Below, one piece after another: positions 1 through 5,657 of a stretch of 6,644 nt of DNA (position 1 is its first letter; every line of letters starts with the position of its first letter). The notes below the pieces were generated by a model that made no database searches, had not been told where the DNA came from, and saw only the letters and a program-made list of their open reading frames with translations. Both the position numbers and the translations under genes were made by a program. Source of the stretch: Phycisphaerae bacterium (GTDB taxonomy: Bacteria; Planctomycetota; Phycisphaerae; UBA1845); NCBI GenBank assembly GCA_029260155.1, contig JAJDDU010000180.1:1-6644 (forward strand). Reading direction: 5' to 3'.

Positions 1-1059
1 CCCTGGTCCGATTTCACGGACGAGCCGCGCGACGGGCCTGCGGTTGAGATAGGCAGGCCCGGGGTTGAGACATTCGACGTTCATTTTTTCGCAGGCGGGT
101 TGACATTCCTGCGGGGTGCAGGAAATGACCAGATTCCCCGAGCCGGCGTTGCCTTCCTGGAACCCGCCCAGACGGATTGTGTAGCAGTTTCCGGCGTCGA
201 CCGGGACTTCGAGCGTGCTGTGGAAGCCGCCAGCGGCCGTGCCGCACGGGTTGGTCGGGTCATCGTCGTTGCAACGAAGCAGAAGGTCATCCGGGCACGC
301 CGGCGGTTGCCCGCAGCAATCGTAGATGGCGATGCGGGTGTCGAAGTTGGCTGAGCCGCCGAGCTCCTCGCACGTGGTTGCGGTGAGCGTTCCGGTGCAA
401 GTTGCATCGTAGGTGTACCAGATGTCGTGGTGGACAGCACCGTCGCCGTAAGGACCGCACGCGTCCGCACCGTGGTCGGGGCCGTCACTGTTGCAGTCTG
501 CGGAGGTACTGAATGGCGTCGTGCCGTCGCCTATCGGGGAAGTGTTGTCGGCGTTGTCGTTGCCGGCGGGACAGTCGCCGCCGCCATCACACAGGTTGCC
601 ACAGACTTGCATGGCGAAGTTGGCGCAGTCGCTGTCCCAGGGTTCGAAGCAGCAGAAATTGTCGATCGCACAAACGGCCTCGCAGCAAGCGGTGTTATTA
701 CAACTTGGTGTGTCGTTGACCACGCAGCAATCGCCGGTGCCAGGACAATCCCCGCCCCCTCCGCCGCAGCATCCGAACGCTTCGGCAGCTGCCACACAGG
801 TGAGGTCCCAGTTGTTGTTGCAACAGAAGGGATCGATGAAGCAGACGTCTTCGCAACAGGCGAAGTCATTGCATCCCGGGCTCCCGTTGGCAATGCAGCA
901 GTTTCCCGATCCTGGACATCCGCCCTCGGCCGGGGAGCTGTCTGCACGCGACGCGCCTTTCGGCAAGCCGTCTTCGGCTTGGACCCGCGATACAGACAGA
1001 GTGGCGACACAGATGAAAGAACACGTGACGAAGTAATGGGGGCGCATCATTGTGGACAT
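1..1059 (-). CDS. Secreted cysteine-rich repeat protein (3' end cut by window edge)
   Basis: The frame is open from the ATG at 1059 to position 1 with no stop, giving 353 residues of a longer protein. The start is set by AGGAG (1066-1070) six nt upstream. Residues 1-28 look like a signal peptide with likely cleavage after VQA, so the product is probably exported. Residues about 47-97 and 104-157 are two copies of a repeat with spacing C-x-G-[ST]-G-x-CC ... C-N-x(3)-CC-E-x-VC-x-ID-x-FCC-x(3)-WD-x-x-C, joined by a glycine run. Residues about 172-315 form a separate domain with DIWYTY, ANFDTRIAIYD, CNDDDP and YTIRLGGF. It resembles the beta-sandwich domains of secreted planctomycete proteins and may be PPC-like. 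About 39 cysteines remain in the predicted mature part, which implies many disulphides. After residue 318 another Cys-containing segment begins and leaves the window. The function is unknown; a cell-surface or adhesive role is a guess. Confidence 0.85.
   Translation of the reverse strand, partial: MSTMMRPHYFVTCSFICVATLSVSRVQAEDGLPKGASRADSSPAEGGCPGSGNCCIANGSPGCNDFACCEDVCFIDPFCCNNNWDLTCVAAAEAFGCCGGGGGDCPGTGDCCVVNDTPSCNNTACCEAVCAIDNFCCFEPWDSDCANFAMQVCGNLCDGGGDCPAGNDNADNTSPIGDGTTPFSTSADCNSDGPDHGADACGPYGDGAVHHDIWYTYDATCTGTLTATTCEELGGSANFDTRIAIYDCCGQPPACPDDLLLRCNDDDPTNPCGTAAGGFHSTLEVPVDAGNCYTIRLGGFQEGNAGSGNLVISCTPQECQPACEKMNVECLNPGPAYLNRRPVARLVREIGPG
589..921 (-). repeat. Two tandem Cys-rich protein repeats inside the secreted protein
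   Basis: Translation on the minus strand gives two copies of a roughly 50-residue unit (codons 47-97 and 104-157). Each has paired cysteines at matching positions, the core CCE-x-VC-x-ID-x-FCC, and a WD-x-x-C ending. The copies differ at most non-cysteine positions (for example FIDPFCC versus AIDNFCC). This points to an old duplication under selection for the cysteine frame rather than a recent DNA duplication. Confidence 0.75.
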
Positions 1060-1079
1060 GAGTGACTCCTATTCCCAAA

Positions 1080-1111
1080 CGCGCGGCAGTCCGCGCGGGA
1101 TGAATCCCGCG
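1080..1111 (-). promoter_or_regulatory. Two mutually exclusive GC-rich hairpins in the leader of the Cys-rich gene
   Basis: In transcript orientation the first hairpin is CGCGGGAT-TC-ATCCCGCG (1111 to 1094), a perfect 8-bp stem with a 2-nt centre. The second is CGCGCGG-ACTG-CCGCGCG (1097 to 1080), a perfect 7-bp stem with a 4-nt loop. They share bases 1094-1097, so both cannot form fully at once. The second ends nine nt before the AGGAG ribosome binding site (1066-1070) and is followed by only three T residues, which makes it a poor terminator. The arrangement suggests a leader structure acting on translation or elongation. A REP-like interspersed palindrome is the alternative. Function is inference; the dyads themselves are seen directly. 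Confidence 0.45.
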
Positions 1112-1118
1112 GCTAGGA

Positions 1119-1145
1119 CGATCAGATTTGACCACGCCCTGATCG
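1119..1145 (-). promoter_or_regulatory. Operator-like inverted repeat over the predicted transcription start
   Basis: CGATCAG (1119-1125) and CTGATCG (1139-1145) form a perfect 7-bp inverted repeat with a 13-nt centre. It lies just downstream of the predicted -10 box at 1149-1154 and covers the expected start point near 1142. That is a usual place for a repressor operator, though it could equally be a 5' hairpin of the leader RNA. No regulator gene is visible nearby. Confidence 0.3.
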
Positions 1146-1148
1146 GAT

Positions 1149-1178
1149 ATCATACACAAAACCTGAGTTGATTGTCAC
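1149..1178 (-). promoter_or_regulatory. Putative sigma70-like promoter for the Cys-rich secreted gene
   Basis: On the minus strand GTGACA (1178-1173) is followed after 18 nt by TATGAT (1154-1149). These match the TTGACA and TATAAT consensus at five of six bases each. The predicted start near 1142 would give a leader of about 80 nt that contains the dyads described separately. The promoter lies in the spacer after the small membrane protein gene, so it would make the secreted protein an independent transcription unit. Planctomycete promoters are poorly characterised, hence the moderate confidence. Confidence 0.45.
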
Positions 1179-1182
1179 CCCA

Positions 1183-1211
1183 AAACCGCATTATGGAACT
1201 GCCGGCGGTTT
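1183..1211 (-). terminator. Weak terminator-like hairpin at the end of the small membrane protein gene
   Basis: AAACCGC (1211-1205) and GCGGTTT (1189-1183) can pair over a 15-nt loop. The stem begins inside the TAA stop codon and runs into a short T stretch (four T in all, 1185-1182). The 7-bp stem and short T run make this at best a weak intrinsic terminator for the SPFH/small-protein unit. It also overlaps the region just upstream of the next gene's promoter. Confidence 0.22.
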
Positions 1212-1566
1212 AGCCCCTTTGTTTGAACTTCCGGCACACCTCGTCGACGATGTCTGCCTGCCGATTGAATGCGGCGAGCGCCTCATTGTCCTCGTAAAGG
1301 CTGCGAACGAGCACACTGTCGGTTCCAAAGCGGAATGCCTTCGATTCCTCCGAATCGGGGCCGTGCTTGGCAACCATGTTGATATAGAGGGTCAGCATCT
1401 CCTTGACGCTCTTGTCGTGGGCTTCGCCGCGATCTTCGCGGTCCGCGTCGAGCGCGGAGAGGATGGCCTTTTTGCGGTTCTTTTCGCCAAGGATAGAGCC
1501 AAACAAAACGCCGATGCAGACGACGAGCAAGGCGCCGAACGCAAGCAGTGCATAAAAACGAAACAC
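1210..1566 (-). CDS. Small single-span membrane protein of unknown function, paired with the SPFH gene
   Basis: This is a 118-residue protein starting at a GTG (1566) preceded four nt away by AAGGAGGTG (1579-1571), one of the strongest ribosome binding sites in the window. It ends in TAA at 1210. Residues about 4-27 (YALLAFGALLVVCIGVLFGS) form one hydrophobic membrane segment. The rest is a charged soluble part with KKAILSALDADRED, then a helical region ending KFKQRG. Only two cysteines (17 and 111) are present and no catalytic motif is visible. The gene begins 23 nt after the SPFH gene stops, so the two are almost certainly co-transcribed. The product may be an accessory subunit or assembly partner of the SPFH protein. 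I do not recognise the family. The strong site with a GTG start suggests it is made in good amounts relative to its partner. Confidence 0.8.
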   Translation of the reverse strand: MFRFYALLAFGALLVVCIGVLFGSILGEKNRKKAILSALDADREDRGEAHDKSVKEMLTLYINMVAKHGPDSEESKAFRFGTDSVLVRSLYEDNEALAAFNRQADIVDEVCRKFKQRG

Positions 1567-1589
1567 CGGACACCTCCTTCCAACACAGC

Positions 1590-2717
1590 CTAGCGACCTG
1601 GCAGCTCACCAGCAGGTTTCATGATGCTATCGATGGCGGACATGATGCGGTCGGTCAGTACGTTGATGGTCATGTTCTCCGGAATATACCCTTGAATTCC
1701 CGAATTTGCCCGAGCGATCGCCGAGGCGATTTCGATCTTGACGAAGTTGTCGGCGCCGTCGACGGCGTAGGCTTGCAGTTGCACCTTCTTCGCTTCCGCC
1801 TCGGCGTTTCCGATGGCGAGGATGGCCTGGGCGCGAAGCGTACCGGATTCCATTTCCGCTTCGGCGGAGAGAACCTGTTTCTTCTTGTCAGCTTCGGCCG
1901 CGAGAACTTGCTGCTCGGCCTTCTTTTGGGCCTCCAAGACACCGACCTCCTTGTCGCGTTGGGCCTCGACGAGGGCGCGCTTGAAATCAGCCTGCGCTTC
2001 GGCTTCGGCTTTGTTGGCTTCCTCGAGCGCGGCGAGCGTTTCCTGTTTGGCGCGGAGCTCCTGCTGCACGGCGACCTGGCGTGCCTTGATCTGCGCGCTG
2101 TATTCGTTATCGAGAGCGATCTTCTCGATCACGAAGTTCTCGACGATGATGCCCTGCCGGCGGATCTCGCCTTCCTGATCGGTGAGACGATGTTCGATCG
2201 CGGATTGCAGCGCAACCAACCCTTCTCCGGAGTAGGCTCGGATCGCCTCCATGACCGTGGCTGCATCCTTGACCTCGCGCAGCAGCACAGGGCGGAGGAT
2301 CTTCTCTTCAAAGTCCTGTCGAACCGTCTTGTGCATGTGGATCAGCCGCTCGGGGTCCAGACGCCAGCGCACGTTGAGTGAAAAGGTCAGATCCTGCCCC
2401 TCTTTCGACTGAACCGTGTAGGTGTCGCGCTCTCGCCCGGCCGCGAACTCCTCGCGACTCGGCTTGTCGTTCATGACATAAACTTGTGAGGAAATATCGT
2501 ACTTGTAGACTGTGTAAAGGAAACCTGGAAAGTACAGGTAAGTCTTGGCCGTCAACGGTTCGTCCTGCACGCCACCGCCCCAGGTCTCAAGGACGGCCAT
2601 CTCGTTACCGTCGACCTTAACGACCTCGAAGAAGACGAAGAACAGGGCGATGAGGACCACCGCCGCGAACGCACCAATCACCGCGAGTATTCTGATTTTG
2701 CTCATTTGCATCTGCAT
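1590..2717 (-). CDS. Membrane-anchored SPFH/band-7 (prohibitin-stomatin type) protein
   Basis: The product has 375 residues. A short N-terminal stretch is followed by one hydrophobic membrane segment at about 8-30. An SPFH/band-7 domain spans about 31-205; it includes WRLDPERLIHMHKTVRQDFE and the IIVENFVIEKIALD end of the domain. A long Ala/Glu/Lys/Gln-rich coiled coil covers about 205-315, and a conserved-looking tail (GYIPENMTINVLTDRIMSAI) closes the protein. This layout fits the prohibitin/HflK/stomatin superfamily, which forms large oligomeric rings or cages on membranes and often holds proteases or other partners. Three in-frame ATGs (2717, 2711, 2705) are possible. I chose 2717 because GAGG (2728-2725) sits seven nt upstream of it. 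There is no NfeD-like or FtsH-like neighbour in view, so it is not assigned to HflK/HflC or stomatin. The nearest partner is the small membrane protein 23 nt downstream. Confidence 0.88.
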   Translation of the reverse strand: MQMQMSKIRILAVIGAFAAVVLIALFFVFFEVVKVDGNEMAVLETWGGGVQDEPLTAKTYLYFPGFLYTVYKYDISSQVYVMNDKPSREEFAAGRERDTYTVQSKEGQDLTFSLNVRWRLDPERLIHMHKTVRQDFEEKILRPVLLREVKDAATVMEAIRAYSGEGLVALQSAIEHRLTDQEGEIRRQGIIVENFVIEKIALDNEYSAQIKARQVAVQQELRAKQETLAALEEANKAEAEAQADFKRALVEAQRDKEVGVLEAQKKAEQQVLAAEADKKKQVLSAEAEMESGTLRAQAILAIGNAEAEAKKVQLQAYAVDGADNFVKIEIASAIARANSGIQGYIPENMTINVLTDRIMSAIDSIMKPAGELPGR

Positions 2718-2726
2718 CTACGCACC

Positions 2727-2856
2727 TCGCCTTTCATCGTTGGACATGTTGCGACCTTCCGCGAGCGACGCTCCTCGATCACGCCAGGATAGCGTCGCAC
2801 GGTTGTATGCATGCAATATACACGATCCCACCGCCCGCAACCATTATGAAAGGCGA
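2727..2856 (-). promoter_or_regulatory. Nested inverted repeats in the leader of the SPFH gene
   Basis: An 11-bp perfect inverted repeat, TCGCCTTTCAT at 2727-2737 and ATGAAAGGCGA at 2846-2856, encloses a second 8-bp perfect one, GCGACGCT at 2765-2772 and AGCGTCGC at 2791-2798. The downstream arm of the outer repeat overlaps the start of the SPFH ribosome binding site (GAGGTG, 2728-2723). If transcription begins upstream of 2856, pairing of the outer arms could partly hide that site. A weak -10-like TATATT lies at 2820-2815 but has no good -35. If transcription started there, the upstream arm would be absent from the RNA. The rest of this 223-nt spacer (2718-2940) shows nothing else I can support. 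Confidence 0.35.
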
Positions 2857-2940
2857 TCGAGATTCTAAGGGGGTGTAGGGAACTGTCGGTGCTGGGAGAT
2901 TCGCGGATGGCGATCCGGTGGCGTTCGCCGAGCGCCGTAT

Positions 2941-3723
2941 CTACCGTAACCAATTCGGGGGGCGTTTTTCGAGGAACGCCTTGAGCCCCTCCTGACCCTC
3001 GGCCGAGACGCGGGCGCCAGCGATGCTCTTCGTGGTGATGGTGCGGGCTTCGTCGCAGTTGACGCATTGGATGTCGTGCAGCAGCTTCTTGCACGCCGCA
3101 ACCGCCTCAGAGCCGGTCTGCTTGAGCAGCTTGCAGAGGTTCTTGATGCCGGCGTCCATCTCCTCGACCGTCTCGACGGCTTCGTTGACCAAGCCGATGC
3201 GCTTAGCTTCGAGGGCGTCGAAACGCTCGGCGGTCAGCGCGTAACGACGCATCGCGCCGGGACCGATCTTGTTGATGACGAACGGTGAGATGACGGCGGG
3301 GAGGATGCCGAGCTTGACCTCGCTGAGACAGAATATCGCGTCGTGAACCGCCACCGCGATGTCGCAGGCAGCCACCAGCCCCACACCGCCACCGATGGCC
3401 GGTCCGTGGATGCGGGCGATCACCGGCTTGGGACAGTCCCGGACGGCGGCGAGCATGTCGGCCAGGGTTGCAGCGTCTTCGATGTTCTCCTCAATGGAGT
3501 AGTCCACCACGCGCTTCATCCAATTGACGTCGGCACCGGCGCAGAACGCACTGCCCTCGCCGGAGAGGACGATGACGCGGACCTCGTCGTCGGCCCCGAG
3601 TTCGGTGAACGCGGTCGTGATCTCGGCGATGAGCGCCTCGTTGAAAGCGTTACGCAGCTCGGGGCGTCGCAATGTGACGCTGGCGACGCGCTTGCTGATG
3701 GACGTTTGTAGGAATTCAGGCAC
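2941..3723 (-). CDS. Enoyl-CoA hydratase/isomerase family protein, probable methylglutaconyl-CoA hydratase (LiuC-like)
   Basis: I place the start at GTG 3723, seven nt after TCCTCC/GGAGGA (3731-3736). This gives 260 residues, the usual crotonase length. A TTG at 3771 would only add a sequence overlapping the ribosome binding site. Crotonase landmarks are RNAFN (24-28), the oxyanion-hole segment AFCAGADVNWMKR (59-71), the second oxyanion loop GPAIGGGVGLVAACD (107-121) and catalytic Glu135 in SEVKLGILPAVISP. The last motif, with YALTAERFDA after it, matches from memory the LiuC/AtuE-type hydratases of leucine and acyclic terpene breakdown, which act on 3-methylglutaconyl-CoA. The equivalent of the first catalytic Glu of rat enoyl-CoA hydratase (Glu144) is Gly here, which I also recall for LiuC-type enzymes. 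No other leucine-degradation gene is in the window, so the substrate is inferred from motifs only. Ordinary enoyl-CoA hydratase is the alternative. Confidence 0.87.
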   Translation of the reverse strand: MPEFLQTSISKRVASVTLRRPELRNAFNEALIAEITTAFTELGADDEVRVIVLSGEGSAFCAGADVNWMKRVVDYSIEENIEDAATLADMLAAVRDCPKPVIARIHGPAIGGGVGLVAACDIAVAVHDAIFCLSEVKLGILPAVISPFVINKIGPGAMRRYALTAERFDALEAKRIGLVNEAVETVEEMDAGIKNLCKLLKQTGSEAVAACKKLLHDIQCVNCDEARTITTKSIAGARVSAEGQEGLKAFLEKRPPNWLR

Positions 3724-3742
3724 GATCGCTTCCTCCGGGACG

Positions 3743-3771
3743 ATTATACAAATCGCAGGCCTTGCAGGCAA
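3743..3771 (-). promoter_or_regulatory. Putative promoter between pyrD and the crotonase gene
   Basis: On the minus strand TTGCCT (3771-3766), a 17-nt spacer and a perfect TATAAT (3748-3743) sit in the 78-nt gap before the crotonase start. The expected start point, about 3736, would leave a leader of only about 13 nt with the GGAGGA site at its 5' end. That is unusually short and lowers confidence. If real, the crotonase can be expressed apart from the mosB-mosA-pyrD group. Confidence 0.33.
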
Positions 3772-3801
3772 TCCCAGCGAATCACGCTATTGCCGTGGCT
3801 G

Positions 3802-4749
3802 CTACGTCCGGACCTGTCCGACAAGGTCGCCGATCGAGTGAAGGCCCTTGCGGGTGAGGTATTTGGAAAGTCCGTCGCAAATCTGATTCAGCACCGTCGG
3901 ATCGACGAACGTAGCCGTGCCGACGGCGATCGCGGCGGCGCCGGCGAGATGAAACTCGGCTGCGTCGCGCCAGTTGGCGATGCCGCCCATGCCGATGATG
4001 GGGACGCCTGCCTCGCGGGCGACTTCGGTGTACACCTTGTGAACCAATCGTACCGCGACGGGTCGGATGGCTGGGCCCGACAACCCGCCGGTGACGTTGG
4101 CCAGCATTGGCTTGAACGTGTCAACGTTGATGGCCATGCCGCCCAAAGTGTTGATGAGCGAGAGGATTTCAGCGCCGCCGTTGACGGCTGCCTGGGCCAT
4201 CGCGGAGATGTCGGTCACGTTGGGCGAGAGTTTGACGATCAGCTTGGCACGACGCACGTCCTTCCGCACGCGGGCGACCAGCGGTTCGAGACGGGCGGCG
4301 TCGCTGCCGTAGTCCAGTCCGTCGGACACGTTCGGGCAGGAGACGTTGAGTTCGAGGCCCGTGATGCACGGCACCTCATCCAAGGCGCGGCAGACCGTGG
4401 CAAACTCCTCGGCGTCGTGGCCGGCGACGTTGACGATCACAGGTATGCCCAACTCCGACAGATACGGCACTTTCTCGGTCAGGAAATCTTCCAGCCCCGC
4501 GTTGGCTAGGCCGATGGCGTTGAGCATTCCCCCTGGCGTTTCCACCGTGCGCGGCTGCGGATTGCCCTTACGTTCAGCCACGGTGACAGCCTTGGTCACG
4601 AAGGCCCCAAGGCTGGTGATATCAAGATAAGGCGAATACTCCGGCCCGTATCCACTGGTCCCCGAGGCGGTCATCACCGGGTTCTTCATGACCATACCGG
4701 CCAAGTTGACAGAGAGGTCCGGGGTCGGGCTTGTTTCGGTGCCTGTCAT
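3802..4749 (-). CDS. pyrD: Dihydroorotate dehydrogenase, class 1B catalytic subunit
   Basis: This enzyme oxidises dihydroorotate to orotate with FMN, the fourth step of pyrimidine synthesis, in the cytoplasm. From ATG 4749 the protein has 315 residues. Landmarks are NPVMTASGTSGYG (23-35), the FMN-contacting lysine in VTKAVT (51-56), GNPQPR (62-67), LNAIGLANAG (76-85), ELNVSCPN with the catalytic base Cys138, IVKLSPN (171-177), GGLSGPAIRP (221-230) and the phosphate-binding GMGGI and GTATF. The Cys base and the GNPxPR and LNAIGL motifs mark class 1. The overall pattern is closest to class 1B, which normally pairs with the PyrK electron-transfer subunit; pyrK is not in this window. An in-frame GTG at 4776 would add nine residues. 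Neither start has a good ribosome binding site. The gene lies 40 nt after the mosA-like gene and 78 nt before the crotonase. Confidence 0.93.
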   Translation of the reverse strand: MTGTETSPTPDLSVNLAGMVMKNPVMTASGTSGYGPEYSPYLDITSLGAFVTKAVTVAERKGNPQPRTVETPGGMLNAIGLANAGLEDFLTEKVPYLSELGIPVIVNVAGHDAEEFATVCRALDEVPCITGLELNVSCPNVSDGLDYGSDAARLEPLVARVRKDVRRAKLIVKLSPNVTDISAMAQAAVNGGAEILSLINTLGGMAINVDTFKPMLANVTGGLSGPAIRPVAVRLVHKVYTEVAREAGVPIIGMGGIANWRDAAEFHLAGAAAIAVGTATFVDPTVLNQICDGLSKYLTRKGLHSIGDLVGQVRT

Positions 4750-4789
4750 TAGAGGAGGATCATAAGTTAGGAACACAGAATTTAGAATC

Positions 4790-5635
4790 TTAGGAATCCT
4801 GGTGAATGATCGTGCCCACGTGCTCGCCGCGGAGGGCGGGGGCGAGAAGCTCCGGTTTGTGGCCGTTGATGATCTGAAACCGCTTCGTCAGGCGGGCTAG
4901 ACCCAGCAGTTCGAGCAGAACGCGGTCGAACGGCAGCGTTTCCAGATTGCGCTCAGCCAATTCAGCCGCGCCGATCTCCGGAATGAACTCGGCATCCGGA
5001 TTCGTCTTCGGATCGGCGGAGTACAGGCCATCGACGTCTTTCACGAGCGTCAACGTCGCAGTTCCGAAGCACTCCGAGAGAAGAAACGCGCCCGCGTCGC
5101 TGCGGTGCGGCGGTATTCGGCCGATCTCGGGAGGATGTTCCCACAACGCATAGGGCGGATCGCCGTTGAAGATCACGCCCGGCACCGCGCGTACGAACAG
5201 CGGGAGCAAGTGTCCAAACATTTCCGGCGGAATCGCCACGGCGCCGAATGGCGCGAGCAGCGTGCCGAGAATGTGGGCATTGCCCAAAGCGTCAGCCATC
5301 GCGAGCTGGGCCAACACGCCCGTGGGCAGCCCGAGGTCGAGACCGATCGAGTACACATGGCGACTGCGCACCCCGCCGCCGGTGCCCAGAATCAAGCGAT
5401 GCGTCTTGAGCGCTTCGCCGATGGCTTCGACCATGGGCATCAACACGTCGCGCCCAGGGTCCATCATCGAGCACCCGCCAATCTTGACGACATGTGCGTC
5501 CGGCAGCATGCGCACGACCGGCGTATCCGTCGAGGCCATCACGTCCTTGTCCAGAAGACTCTCGCGCATGAGGGTGGATTGAATGTGATGCCGCCCGTCG
5601 TTGGGTGTTGGTATTGATCCGTCCATTGTTCCCAT
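4790..5635 (-). CDS. Molybdenum storage protein alpha-subunit homologue (MosA-like amino-acid-kinase fold)
   Basis: The product has 281 residues of the amino-acid-kinase/UMP-kinase fold. Nucleotide-binding landmarks are VVKIGG (49-54), GTGGGVRSRH (84-93), IPPHRSDAGAFLL (174-186), LVKDVDGLYSADPKTNPDA (197-215) and LRGEHVGTII (268-277). The stretches HVYSIGLDLGLPTG and LRGEHVGT, and an N-terminal segment (15-31, RHHIQSTLMRESLLDKD), line up with Azotobacter MosA as I remember it. The UMP-kinase GGGN-x-FRG loop is absent. MosA and MosB build a cage that stores polyoxomolybdate using ATP. Here the recalled MosA ligands Glu129, His140 and His156 align to Pro136, Phe147 and Ala163, and PPYHHH is replaced by PPYALW, so molybdenum storage is doubtful. 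The start at ATG 5635 has AAGGG (5646-5642) six nt upstream and keeps the conserved N-terminus. It starts 22 nt after the mosB-like gene. Automated pipelines may label it uridylate kinase. Confidence 0.85.
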   Translation of the reverse strand: MGTMDGSIPTPNDGRHHIQSTLMRESLLDKDVMASTDTPVVRMLPDAHVVKIGGCSMMDPGRDVLMPMVEAIGEALKTHRLILGTGGGVRSRHVYSIGLDLGLPTGVLAQLAMADALGNAHILGTLLAPFGAVAIPPEMFGHLLPLFVRAVPGVIFNGDPPYALWEHPPEIGRIPPHRSDAGAFLLSECFGTATLTLVKDVDGLYSADPKTNPDAEFIPEIGAAELAERNLETLPFDRVLLELLGLARLTKRFQIINGHKPELLAPALRGEHVGTIIHQDS

Positions 5636-5657
5636 CGTTACCCTTGCGATTTCAGCC

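Noticed and set aside
531..1010. Minus-strand open frame of 159 codons inside the Cys-rich gene
   Set aside because: It is a frame-shifted shadow. The true frame runs uninterrupted from 1059 to the window edge with a signal peptide, good ribosome binding site and cysteine repeats.
1548..2381. Long plus-strand open frame of 277 codons opposite the SPFH gene
   Set aside because: It is antisense to a gene with clear domain structure. Its composition follows the complementary coiled-coil codons, and no ribosome binding site or family signal is visible.
2702..3094. Minus-strand frame of 130 codons covering the crotonase end and the SPFH leader
   Set aside because: It overlaps the crotonase 3' end in another frame and runs through the spacer into the SPFH start. 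No recognisable protein or start signal is present.
3724..3771. Upstream TTG start for the crotonase adding 16 residues
   Set aside because: The added residues are encoded by the TATAAT-like box and the GGAGGA ribosome binding site. GTG 3723 gives the normal family length and correct spacing.
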